From: PSRI01 sp041484195
GTDB lineage: Bacteria > Bacteroidota > Bacteroidia > Chitinophagales > Chitinophagaceae
Length of the DNA: 64,000 nt
Reading direction: 5' to 3'
Assembly (NCBI GenBank): GCA_041484195.1
Contig: JBGPHC010000003.1
Location: forward strand, 62,001 to 126,000
Of the stretch, positions 45,048 to 54,200 are shown one piece after another. Both the position numbers and the translations under genes were made by a program. The notes under the pieces are model-generated. The model was not told the DNA's origin. It was given only the letters and a program-made list of their open reading frames with translations, and made no database searches. Position 1 is the stretch's first letter, and each line of letters starts with the position of its first letter.

Positions 45048-45347
45048 TTATGCTGCTTGTTTTTCCTTTTTGCGCTTGATCTGACTGATGATACAGTCTA
45101 ACGCATTATCAAATGATTCTTCAAACGATTTAGTGGACTCTTTCACAAAAAATTCGTGTCGTGGAATCTGCACTTTAATCTCTGCTACCTTGTCTTTGAT
45201 CTGGTGCACTACGTTATCCAATTTCAGGTAAACATCAATCGACGTTATCTTGTCATGGAAATTGGTAAGCTTTTGAATCTTTCTCGTTACATGCTCGATC
45301 AACTTTGAATCGGCGTCAAAATGCACTGTTTGAATGTTTACATTCAT
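45048..45347 (-). CDS. Short-form ribosome hibernation factor HPF/RaiA family
   Basis: 99 residues from MNVNIQTVHFDADSK; an ATG ten codons upstream extends out of the family. The pattern of strand (NIQTVHFDAD), helix (LIEHVTRKIQKLTNF), strands (SIDVYLKLDN, VAEIKVQIPRHEF) and a final basic helix (IISQIKRKKEK) is that of the HPF/RaiA domain. It binds the decoding centre of the 30S subunit in resting cells; the long dimerisation tail is missing, so the short form is predicted. Confidence 0.92.
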   Translation of the reverse strand: MNVNIQTVHFDADSKLIEHVTRKIQKLTNFHDKITSIDVYLKLDNVVHQIKDKVAEIKVQIPRHEFFVKESTKSFEESFDNALDCIISQIKRKKEKQAA

Positions 45348-45509
45348 GGCAATCCAATTTAATTCGGTGAACAATAAAATAAAGAACTTTTAGCTTTTAC
45401 CCATAGGGACTCAGGGCTTTGAGGTTCCCATTGAAGTTAAGAACTTGAGGGAAATTTTTCAAATAAAATTTTATTGTGTGAATGATAATTTTTTCCCCCA
45501 CAAAAAAAA

Positions 45510-46412
45510 TCAAGCCTTAGGATGTGCTTTTTTATAAACATCTTTCAGCTTTTCTATACTGTTGTGCGTATATACCTGGGTGGCGGCCAAACTTGAATGT
45601 CCCAACAGTTCCTTAACAGCGTTCAGATCGGCCCCATTATTCATAAGATGGGTGGCGAAACTGTGTCGTAAAATATGTGGACTCTTTTTCTCAATTGTGG
45701 TAATCATTGAGAGGTATTTTCTGACCACCCGGTACACATATTTTGAATAGAGTTTTCTCCCTTTTTGGTTAACCAGCAGGAATTTCTCATCGGGCTTTTC
45801 CAATTCATTGCGCTTTTCCTTCATATAGTGCGCAATCTCATTCCGCAAATCACTCTGCAAAGGAATAATCCGCTCCTTATTCCCTTTGCCCAATACTTTC
45901 AAATTTCCCAAGCCCGTGTCTACCTGGCTTTCCCTGATATTGATCAGTTCGCTGAGGCGCACTCCCGTGCCATATAATATCTGAAGGATTAGTCTTTCGG
46001 TCTTTCCTGCCCAGTCATCCGGAAACTCAACATATTTAAAGAGTGTGCTGGTCTCTGCTTGCTTCACAAAACCGGGGAGTCGCTTGCTGGCCTTGGGGGA
46101 AATTACGGTGGTCATGGGGTTGTTCTCCAGAGCCCCGGTCTTCAACTGATATTTAAAAAAAGATTTAAGTGTGGAAATCTTCCTGTTAATGCTTTTGGCT
46201 ACAAGAGCTTCCTCCTTGAGTCCGGCCAGCCAGGAACGGATCAAGGAAGACGAGATTTCAGACAATTGCAGACTGCCAAACTGCAACTGCAAAAAATCAA
46301 AAAATTGTCTTAGATCATCATGATAAGCCCTGATGGTGTGCTGAGAATATCGCCTTTCAAATTTGAGGTAATCCTGAAAGGACCTGAGTTGTTTTTCGTA
46401 ATTGGATACCAT
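45510..46412 (-). CDS. Tyrosine site-specific recombinase, XerC/XerD type
   Basis: 300 residues. The SAM-like N-terminal domain (FQDYLKFERRYSQHTIRAYHDDLRQF) precedes the catalytic domain, which retains all six residues: Arg in GTGVRLSELI, Lys in GKGNKERIIPL, His and Arg in HILRHSFATHLM, His in LLGHSSLAATQVYTH and the Tyr in the same segment. This is the housekeeping size that resolves chromosome dimers; the neighbouring ribosomal genes support that rather than a mobile element. The start codon directly follows the T-run of the rpsU terminator, so there is no room for a separate leader. Confidence 0.92.
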   Translation of the reverse strand: MVSNYEKQLRSFQDYLKFERRYSQHTIRAYHDDLRQFFDFLQLQFGSLQLSEISSSLIRSWLAGLKEEALVAKSINRKISTLKSFFKYQLKTGALENNPMTTVISPKASKRLPGFVKQAETSTLFKYVEFPDDWAGKTERLILQILYGTGVRLSELINIRESQVDTGLGNLKVLGKGNKERIIPLQSDLRNEIAHYMKEKRNELEKPDEKFLLVNQKGRKLYSKYVYRVVRKYLSMITTIEKKSPHILRHSFATHLMNNGADLNAVKELLGHSSLAATQVYTHNSIEKLKDVYKKAHPKA

Positions 46413-46457
46413 AAAAAGCCGGTAGCCATAAAGTTATGAAAACTCTACGGCTACCGG
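46413..46457 (-). terminator. Terminator between rpsU and the Xer gene, abutting the Xer start codon
   Basis: On the minus strand CCGGTAGCC and GGCTACCGG form a perfect nine-base-pair stem around a 21-base loop, followed by CTTTTT directly against the ATG of the recombinase. It begins 24 bases after the rpsU stop codon. Confidence 0.8.
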
Positions 46458-46481
46458 ACAAAGTATTTGGGGGGACCGGGT

Positions 46482-46682
46482 TTATTTAACCTCGATCTTA
46501 CCACTGGCAATATTCTGTTTGTAGATTGCTTTCAACACCTGGCCACGGCGTCTTATGGAGGGCTTGATGAATGACTGGCGCTCCCGCAATTGCAGCAGGA
46601 TCTTCGCTTTCTCGAACTTCTTCTTATACTTCTTAAGCGCTTTGTCTATGTTTTCGCAATCTTTGGAATCAATTATCAGCAT
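46482..46682 (-). CDS. rpsU: 30S ribosomal protein S21
   Basis: 66 residues: MLIIDSKDCENIDKALKKYKKKFEK, then RERQSFIKPSIRRRGQVLKAIY and a short tail. The size and basic helices match bS21. In Flavobacterium, bS21 helps to hide the anti-Shine-Dalgarno end of 16S rRNA, and rpsU is controlled by a strong Shine-Dalgarno sequence. A nine-base perfect Shine-Dalgarno match lies before this gene, as described separately. A good promoter lies 37 bases upstream. Confidence 0.96.
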   Translation of the reverse strand: MLIIDSKDCENIDKALKKYKKKFEKAKILLQLRERQSFIKPSIRRRGQVLKAIYKQNIASGKIEVK

Positions 46683-46692
46683 AAATTATGAT

Positions 46693-46701
46693 ACCTCCTT
46701 T
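46693..46701 (-). promoter_or_regulatory. Strong Shine-Dalgarno sequence of rpsU
   Basis: AAAGGAGGT, complementary to the anti-Shine-Dalgarno ACCTCCTTT over nine bases, ends 10 bases before the ATG. I saw no comparable stretch before other genes I checked in this window. Such sites in Bacteroidota are rare and, for rpsU, linked to autoregulation by ribosomes lacking bS21. Confidence 0.9.
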
Positions 46702-46718
46702 AAGGCTTTTAAGGAGCG

Positions 46719-46748
46719 CAAAGATATTACAAGATTGTCAAAATCCAA
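46719..46748 (-). promoter_or_regulatory. rpsU promoter, Bacteroidota type
   Basis: On the minus strand a TTG (46748-46746), 19 bases and TATCTTTG (46726-46719) give a full match to the consensus. The leader before the start codon would be about 30 bases and contains the Shine-Dalgarno sequence. Confidence 0.8.
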
Positions 46749-46790
46749 ATTGGAATTTTCCAAATCGGGGGGGATGGTTAATTTGCATAT

Positions 46791-47390
46791 ATGTTCACCG
46801 GAATCATTGAAACTATTGGCTTTGTGAAGGAGGTTCATGCCCGGGGTGGCAATATCACCTACTGGATCGAATCTTCCATCAGCGAACAGCTCAAAATTGA
46901 CCAAAGCCTGGCCCATAACGGAGTTTGCCTGACCGTGGAAGAAACAAGCGGCAATTTACACCGGGTGACTGCTATTAAAGAGACCCTGGAAAAGACCACT
47001 ATGGCAGAATGGTCTGCAGAAAGGATCCTGAACCTGGAAAGATGCCTTAAGCCCTCAGACCGGCTGGATGGTCATTTTGTGCAAGGCCATGTAGATACCA
47101 GGGCAACCTGCATCGAAAAAAAATCATTTGATGGAAGCTGGCAATACCGTTTCCGCTTCCCTGGGAATTTTGCAAGCCTTATTATTGAAAAAGGATCCAT
47201 TTGTGTAGATGGCATCAGTCTCACTGCATTCGATGTTGGTGCCGATGCTTTTACCTTGGCTCTGATCCCCTATACCCTGCAGCATACCAATATGCAAGAT
47301 CTTAGTACCGGCGATCTGGTTAACCTGGAATTTGACATAATAGGGAAATATGTAGTGCGGAAAATGCAGCTTGAGTCACAGAATCTTTGA
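46791..47390 (+). CDS. ribE: Riboflavin synthase, alpha subunit
   Basis: 199 residues. Two lumazine-binding repeats: the first starts MFTGIIETIGFV and contains NGVCLTVEE; the second contains GHFVQGHVDTRATCI, ICVDGISLTAFDV. The enzyme dismutates two 6,7-dimethyl-8-ribityllumazine molecules into riboflavin. It faces rpsU divergently, so its promoter must overlap the rpsU control region; a TAATTTG a few bases before the start is one base short of the consensus. No FMN riboswitch is seen. Confidence 0.95.
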   Translation: MFTGIIETIGFVKEVHARGGNITYWIESSISEQLKIDQSLAHNGVCLTVEETSGNLHRVTAIKETLEKTTMAEWSAERILNLERCLKPSDRLDGHFVQGHVDTRATCIEKKSFDGSWQYRFRFPGNFASLIIEKGSICVDGISLTAFDVGADAFTLALIPYTLQHTNMQDLSTGDLVNLEFDIIGKYVVRKMQLESQNL

Positions 47391-47496
47391 TCCAGGTTAA
47401 TTCAACAATTCAATGGCAACCTGATAAAAAGTGATTTGCCAGATGGTGATGACTATAGCTAAATCTCCAATGCTCAGCCTTTGAGTTGGAATCACA

Positions 47497-48546
47497 CTAA
47501 ATAATTTTTGTCTTTAGTTTCAGGCAAGGTTTTTCAATAAGATTCCAGGATGCGAAGCAAATAGGCACTAAAACGAGAGAAGAAATGAGAGTCAACATAA
47601 AAGGACTGAGTATTTGCCCTGAAGCCTTGTAGATTATCAATTGTTGAATCGGGTACGCAAATAGGTAAAGTGAATAGGAAAGATCATTTTGAAGGAAAAA
47701 TCTTTTGGCGACTAACGGAAGTTTGAAACTCATGAAAAGGACCAAATATGAAAAAAACAAGAGCTCCGTCATCAATCCTATATATGGACTGTGCATTAGG
47801 AATAACCAAAGCACAAATAAAATCAATACCACCCACGGCGAGACTCTTAGATGATCTTTGCACAAATATGCCAAGGATCCGGTAAAAAAATATGCTCCCC
47901 AGGTAACATATCCCCCCCAATAAACATATTTTGAATCGGGAACAAGCCTTGAATGAAAAACCCAAATAAGCCATAACAGCAGAATGACAATAATCAATTT
48001 CTTATAATTCTTGAGGACCCCGAAAATAAATAACAAGGCCGCAAACAAATAAAGCCTGAATTCCACAGGTAAGGTCCACAGGGAACCATTGACTCCATGA
48101 TGATTAAATACACCCGGCAAATAGAACCGGAGCCTTACCAATGTGGCCCCAAACAGATATTCCCATACCTGTCTGCTCCCGAAATATTCTCTAATTGGAT
48201 ATTTTGTGACGATGGGTCCCAGTACCAGGGCTGTAAGAAACACAACAATTATTAAGGCAGGATAGATCCTCAGAATTCGTTTCCACAAGAAATTTTTCAA
48301 AGTAGGAGAATTGTAGAGGCTTTTTGTAATCAGCAGTCCGCTGGAAACAAAAAATATTATCAACCCCAGCTTGCTAAGGGACATGCTCCCATGGGTTAAC
48401 CGTGTCAATATTTCCTGTCCGGGAACTTCAAGTAAATCGTAAGAATGGTTAACTAAAACCAAGGCTGCAGCAAATAGTCTCAGAAAGCCAATATTATTGG
48501 TCTCCCTGTCAATTACCAGTCCCGGTTTACTCATACCGTTTTGCAT
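47497..48546 (-). CDS. Acyltransferase family 3 (OafA/YrhL-like) membrane protein
   Basis: 349 residues with about ten hydrophobic helices. Starts with NNIGFLRLFAAALVLVNHSYDLL, where the family has a conserved RxxxAxxVxxxH motif and its catalytic His. The following GLIIFFVSSGLLITKSL and the WTLPVEFRLYLFAALLF segments are typical. Such enzymes O-acetylate surface polysaccharides or lipid A. The neighbouring glycosyltransferases support a glycan-decorating role. The DNA is more AT-rich than the flanking ribosomal genes by eye. Confidence 0.9.
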   Translation of the reverse strand: MQNGMSKPGLVIDRETNNIGFLRLFAAALVLVNHSYDLLEVPGQEILTRLTHGSMSLSKLGLIIFFVSSGLLITKSLYNSPTLKNFLWKRILRIYPALIIVVFLTALVLGPIVTKYPIREYFGSRQVWEYLFGATLVRLRFYLPGVFNHHGVNGSLWTLPVEFRLYLFAALLFIFGVLKNYKKLIIVILLLWLIWVFHSRLVPDSKYVYWGGYVTWGAYFFTGSLAYLCKDHLRVSPWVVLILFVLWLFLMHSPYIGLMTELLFFSYLVLFMSFKLPLVAKRFFLQNDLSYSLYLFAYPIQQLIIYKASGQILSPFMLTLISSLVLVPICFASWNLIEKPCLKLKTKII

Positions 48547-49084
48547 TTCGAAAAAACGTAAAGATATGCGCCATGTCCAAGGCCCAATCCCCTATGCTTT
48601 CTCCCTGTCTTCAAAATCTCCTTCCACCTTAATCGCTTATCCTTGGCTATGAGACTACAAAATATCATTTAAAAATTTCGTTCCACCTTCAATAATAATA
48701 TTAACCGGATTGTGCTGGCTTCTTCAATCGCCATTATTGCATAACTGATAGAACAATTTTACATACTCAGAAAACAAGGGCCAGGTATAATTGCAAACAA
48801 GTATCAAGTATGCCGCAGATTAGCTGTATTCAAATTGATCTCAAATTTCCCCATTTCAAATTTGGATGTCCAAAAATAAGCTATAAGTTCCCATAGTATT
48901 GGCTGGAAAGAATATTAAAATTTCATTAGAATTAAAAGACCAATCATTCCCACTCATTTTAAATATTAATATATTGTGAGCATTATTATGCTATTAGTCC
49001 CAATGATAGTTTGTTTTTTGGTTGAATCGCGAATGCTATTATGTAGATATCATGCTTGCGTGTTCCTAAATCTCCAAAGATTGT
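48547..49084. other. AT-rich divergent intergenic region
   Basis: This 538-base region separates the acyltransferase (minus) from the family 2 glycosyltransferase (plus). No gene was found; frames of up to about 66 codons look random. It is AT-rich, especially from 48900 on, and should contain both promoters, although no full TTG/TAnnTTTG pair was seen (TAGTTTG near 49005 is one base short). Confidence 0.5.
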
Positions 49085-49831
49085 ATGCTGAATAATAAAA
49101 CAATTGTTGTTGTATTGCCAGCTTATAACGCCGGTCAAACTCTCATAAAAACATTCCAGGCAATTCCAAAAGATATCGTTGATCACGTACTATTGGTGGA
49201 TGATAAGAGTTCCGACAATACAGTCATATTGGCAAAAGAACTGGGGATACAATATGTCATTCAGCATGACAAAAATCTTGGATATGGAGCCAATCAAAAA
49301 ACATGCTATCGCGAATCTATGAAATTGAACCCGGATATTATTATTATGCTTCATCCTGATTTCCAATATCCTCCATCCTTAATTCCGGCTATGTGTAGTG
49401 TTATAGCCTATAACAATTATAAAGTAGTATTAGGATCAAGGATATTAGGAAAGGGGGCAATGCAGGGAGGAATGCCACTATATAAATATGTTGCAAACAG
49501 AATATTGACTTTTATCCAGAATATATTGGTCAATCAAAAACTCAGCGAATACCATACGGGTTTCAGAGCATATGCTATTGATGTGATCAGGGAAATTGAC
49601 TTTGATAACAATAGTGATGATTTCATTTTTGACAATGAAATATTATGCCAGCTACTAATGAATGGTCACAATATCTGTGAGATAACATGCCCTACTCACT
49701 ATACTAAAGAATCTTCCAGCATTGGCTTCATTCAATCTGTGGGCTATGGCTTTGGAGTTTTAAGAGTCTCATTTCAGTTTCTTCTTCATAAATCCGGATT
49801 GTGGAAGTTCAAATTATTTAATAGACCCTGA
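49085..49831 (+). CDS. Family 2 glycosyltransferase (dolichyl-phosphate-mannose synthase-like)
   Basis: 248 residues. GT-A start VVVLPAYNAGQTLIKTF, the nucleotide-sugar strand VLLVDDKSSDNT, NLGYGANQKT and the metal motif region MLHPDFQYPPSLI; the acceptor side has SEYHTGFRAY and FDNEILCQLL. The catalytic domain has no membrane helices, so it is the soluble, single-domain form. It may transfer a sugar to a polyprenyl or lipid carrier. Its end overlaps the end of the converging GT-C gene by 18 bases. AT-rich, possibly acquired. Confidence 0.9.
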   Translation: MLNNKTIVVVLPAYNAGQTLIKTFQAIPKDIVDHVLLVDDKSSDNTVILAKELGIQYVIQHDKNLGYGANQKTCYRESMKLNPDIIIMLHPDFQYPPSLIPAMCSVIAYNNYKVVLGSRILGKGAMQGGMPLYKYVANRILTFIQNILVNQKLSEYHTGFRAYAIDVIREIDFDNNSDDFIFDNEILCQLLMNGHNICEITCPTHYTKESSSIGFIQSVGYGFGVLRVSFQFLLHKSGLWKFKLFNRP

Positions 49832-51226
49832 AGGATTCTTGTATAATACAAATCTAACGGGCCATTTACCAAACGTTTTTATTACGGCCCACTCTTTATC
49901 AAAATTTCGCAGTTGTTCATTAGTGTAATCATTTGAGATGTTCGAATACAAGACATAAGGGCTCTGCTCAACAGGGAGCCTGGAAAATGATGTAGTATCC
50001 GCAGTCAAATCAATATATTTTGAAGGGAGGTTATAGGGGAAACCGGCGCTCACCCGATTAAGTGGGATATTCCTTTCCTTAATATAAGCCAGAGCCTCTT
50101 TGCGCAAATGGTAGTAAGGCAGGTGGGCAAGAGTGCAATCCCAACCTTTTGCAATCTTATCGGGATAAACCCAAAAATTGCCCGTTGATAATCCAAGGAG
50201 GGTAAAGATCAGGAGTTTCTTGAACTTTAGAATAGCAATAGTTCGTTCGGCCAAAGAGCAAATGAAGAAAATTGACAGAATAATGAAAGGCAATAAATAG
50301 CGGTGCATGAGCAGTTGCCTGAAGAAAAACTGTGGTAATACCAATATCACAAGACTCAGGACAACGAGGAAAAATAATTCAAAGTTCTTTTTTGTAAATG
50401 TGATCTTACCGGCAGATCCCCAAATAATGGCGCCCCCAATAATGATCCAGATGAAAATATTACCCATATCTGCCATCCTGAATCCAAATACAAGAACATT
50501 CCTAAACCAGCCTTTAAAGTCAACTCTGTCAAAAGATCCCGCCCATGAAGAGCCTGCGAAATATCCAATCCATCCGGTATGTAAAAAATGAAAAATGAGA
50601 AATCCGACAGCCAATAAAAAACCCGGTAAGAATATTTGAATCGATTTTATCCAAAAGCGAGGTGATTTGAAACTGAGATATGCAAAAAAGGAAAATAATA
50701 CGGCGCAAGACATCATTCCCCGCATGCTCAGAGATGCCAAGATGGCGATTGCAATACTGGATTTCCATATCGCATTTCCAATGATGCCATTCAAAGCCAA
50801 AAAGAAAAAGCTCAATAGCAATATATCCGGGCTAACCAGGGTGGAATGGCCCAAAAGCATGGGATTCAAAAGAACAAGGGCCGCTATCCGGAATCTATTA
50901 TTTTTAAAATAGTGGCCTGAGAATTCAATCAGGTTCACTATGAGAATTCCGATAAAAGGCAACATCAGTAAGTGGCTTATTAAAAGCCCGGGTCCGAAAA
51001 CCTTCCAAACTAAGGCTAATAGAAGCGGAAACAGAGTGGGATGGCCGCTATCAATTTCAGATGGTAAAAAAAAGTATTTGAAATCATGATCATAATACCA
51101 CCAGGCCTGTGCAGCAGAAAGATGTGTAGTATCCCAAAAGAAGCCATTATTGAAACTAAATAAGAAAAGTATTAGATAAACTCCTGCAAAAATTCGGAAC
51201 GCATTGGTTTTAACTATCGAAGACAT
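49814..51226 (-). CDS. Polytopic GT-C-type glycosyltransferase-like membrane protein
   Basis: 470 residues with about ten helices and a short C-terminal soluble domain. The first external loop after helix 1 carries FFWDTTHLSAAQAWWYY and DSGHPTLFPLLLALVW, matching the acidic and His-Pro loop of family 39-like glycosyltransferases that use polyprenyl-phosphate sugars. It could glycosylate lipid A, proteins or capsule precursors, possibly with the sugar donor made by the neighbouring family 2 enzyme. The function is inferred from topology. Confidence 0.82.
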   Translation of the reverse strand: MSSIVKTNAFRIFAGVYLILFLFSFNNGFFWDTTHLSAAQAWWYYDHDFKYFFLPSEIDSGHPTLFPLLLALVWKVFGPGLLISHLLMLPFIGILIVNLIEFSGHYFKNNRFRIAALVLLNPMLLGHSTLVSPDILLLSFFFLALNGIIGNAIWKSSIAIAILASLSMRGMMSCAVLFSFFAYLSFKSPRFWIKSIQIFLPGFLLAVGFLIFHFLHTGWIGYFAGSSWAGSFDRVDFKGWFRNVLVFGFRMADMGNIFIWIIIGGAIIWGSAGKITFTKKNFELFFLVVLSLVILVLPQFFFRQLLMHRYLLPFIILSIFFICSLAERTIAILKFKKLLIFTLLGLSTGNFWVYPDKIAKGWDCTLAHLPYYHLRKEALAYIKERNIPLNRVSAGFPYNLPSKYIDLTADTTSFSRLPVEQSPYVLYSNISNDYTNEQLRNFDKEWAVIKTFGKWPVRFVLYKNPSGSIK

Positions 51227-51284
51227 TAAAATCTATTTCGTGAATTTGGAGCAGGCGTTCTTCCAAACAAAATATTCTCTTTTC

Positions 51285-54200
51285 CTACCGCATAAGATAC
51301 ATCTTTCCGTAACCATTTGTGAAATATCGATCAGTGTTATCGTCTGCTGATTTGTATTTGTCAAGGGATTTCCCATTCAAATTAGTAACAACACGATAGA
51401 GATACACTCCGTTTGCCAACTTTTGACTGTACTGGTCAGTTCCATCCCACTTAAATTCCGTTATGTTCCGGCCAACATGTATTGGCCCCAATTCGCTCTT
51501 CGTAATTTCCCTTACAATTTTCCCGGTAATGGTCATAATCTCTATCTTAATATTCTGCGGCACATCTATCCCTGTAACGGTAAATACAAATGCGGTTGAC
51601 GTAGTAAATGGATTGGGATAATTAAGCAGGTTTGAAATCATTGGCTTATTAATCACTTTGAATGTAGTTCTGTATTCCAGATTACCCGCTTTATTGCCAC
51701 TCTTGTCTTTTCCGGTAACTATTAATTCGTAATCACCGTCTTGCAATAGTCTAGGATTAAATTCAATGGTTGCTGTGTTATCTGATCCGCCCGCCACAAG
51801 ATTAGAAGGGATGAAACGCAATGTATCATTGTTAAAAGAGAATGCCCTTAGAGTACCATCGGGATACCTGAGTTGGACAGTCATTAAAGAACTGTCGTCC
51901 AAGGCGAGGAATCGACTATCATCTTTCAGCTTAATAACTATATTAGGTTTGGCGGATACTATATCGTCCTTCAGAATATGAACTCCATCAAAAGTCACGT
52001 CCAATAACGGATTAAAATTATCCGGCTTCACATAGAAGCTTTGATAAAGGAAATTATTAAAATGGTATTGTTCAGGTTGACTATTATCAGGATTCACATC
52101 AAGGAAAATAGTGTTGTTTCCCGGGTAGTCTTTGGTATCGATAAAATATTCAATAGTCAGTGTATCTCCCGATATCAGCGGTTTACCTTTAGGCAATAAA
52201 ATCGTATGTGAAACATTTGCATGATCTGTCAGGATCATCTTAATCTGCATACTATCAAATGCCTTGGGGCTTACGTTCTTAAATGCAATTGAGAAATGGA
52301 GCTTCTCTCCTACCTCGAGCGTGTCTTTGGAAATGAAATATATATTGGGCGCCAGGGCTCCTTCGGGTGGAAGATCAGCAATTAGTCTCCAAAAAAGCAA
52401 TTGATTGGGCGTACAATGAATAGTATCGCTGGTATACATTTTCAATTTCAAATAAGGATACTGCTTTGCATCGATAAAACCAATGGACGTATCATGTGCA
52501 GATTGAATAGTACTTAGTAGGGACTCGTTGCCCGACAGGTCCTTACCATATATTTGTATATACGCGCTGTCTGGTTCCGGTTCAATATTCTTTCCATCCC
52601 AGTGCAAATCTTTCCATTGTATGGCTGGGCCGAACCATGGTGATTCTACTGCTCCGCGTTGAAGAGATTCATCGAGAAAGAATTTCGTATTTATATATTC
52701 ATCGGGTTTGGCACCCACGTGCTGATAAATAGGATAATTAGGCCTGTTTTTCTTGAAAAAGAATAAGAAAGGCACATTGCGCGTGAAACTATCAATGTCG
52801 GTGAGGCCCAGACTGATCATTTTATGGTAAAGGGAGCGATTGGGGCCTAAGTTTACCGTGTCAGCCTTCCAGTCCTTTACAAATGCTTTGTTTGCGAGAA
52901 CAAATGACTGATCAGTTGCTACACCAGTCCAGTATATCATCACAAAATCACCATCCGGGATTGAATCCAGCATTTGCATTGCATGCCTTCTTTGTGAAGA
53001 ATCCTGCATTAAAAATGAAAATGCACTGGGTGGCAAAAAGCAAATTGGTCTGCTACCAAATCGCCCTTGTGTGGGGATAGGATTATAATTCACCCATGGC
53101 TTTGCTGTTAAGCTGTCAAAGACAACGATTTGTAACTCATTGAATTCACACATCCAGCTTGCGATCCTATCCTGATCCCTGCTGATAGTAATGTCGGCAT
53201 CCTTGAAATAAGGGTATAAACCCATCTTCGCAGAAATCATCCGGGATTCCTTCTCAAAATAAAAGCTTCTGTCTGAGTTCAGCAAAATTGACTGAAATTG
53301 ATCTTGCACATGTTGATAATAGTGAGATTGATTGAATCCCGCGCTATCCTGTGAATGATACAAAAATGAAGAAGTATTCCATACATAATTATTGTCTGAT
53401 GGCACCAGGGCCGTACGCCAATAATATACGGTACTATCATCGAAATTGATATTGGGCTTGAATTCGATTACACCGCCAACGCTACTTTCATTAATGGTTT
53501 TCTTGGAGGAAGAATTAAATGCTGCGGTAGTGTCGATTTCCATCACATAGTTTTTCACTTTGCTGAGTGGATTCGCTGTCGAAGCAAAAAAGTTTATACT
53601 ATTTTTGTTAATGATTGAATAATTGTATGGGTAGATTGGCGTTATCTCGTCTTCGATAATGTGAAAATCTTTTGTTATTGAATTATTCGATTCAGATATT
53701 TCATCGACAGCGTTATCGGCGTCAATCGTAACAATGAATTTATTTTCCCCTTTGTCAACAATAGGGTTTATCGGGATGGAAAATTGAATTGAATCGACAT
53801 AATTTACACCGGGGATCTTCTCCCTAAAAAATGTATTTATGGACCCATCTGGAAGCTGTCTCTTTATGTCTAATACGATTGAGTCCGAAACCGCCATCCC
53901 GAGATTGTAGAATTTCACAAACAGACTGAAATTGTTATCTGAAACGGAAATGAGGTTGGGAGATAGTCTAACCTGGGGGTCTTCAATTGCATAATCCGCC
54001 TTATTGCTATGTACCGGAAGTTGAAGGGCGGGATCTCCATTAAGAGCCATCTCTTCGGCAAGTAAACGTCCATAATAATCATTGGAACCTGTCAGATTCA
54101 ATAACTGTCGCACTGATTCCGCCAGTACCTCTCCCAAAGGTCTGCCATATTTTGTCTTTGAGATTGCCGTATATACTCCATCCATAAAGATGTTCAGATA

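Noticed and set aside
45510..46412. Mobile-element integrase
   Set aside because: The recombinase has the housekeeping XerC/D size and sits beside ribosomal genes with no attachment site repeats or other mobile genes.
46750..46791. FMN riboswitch before ribE
   Set aside because: There is far too little sequence between the rpsU control region and the start codon, and no matching conserved elements were seen.
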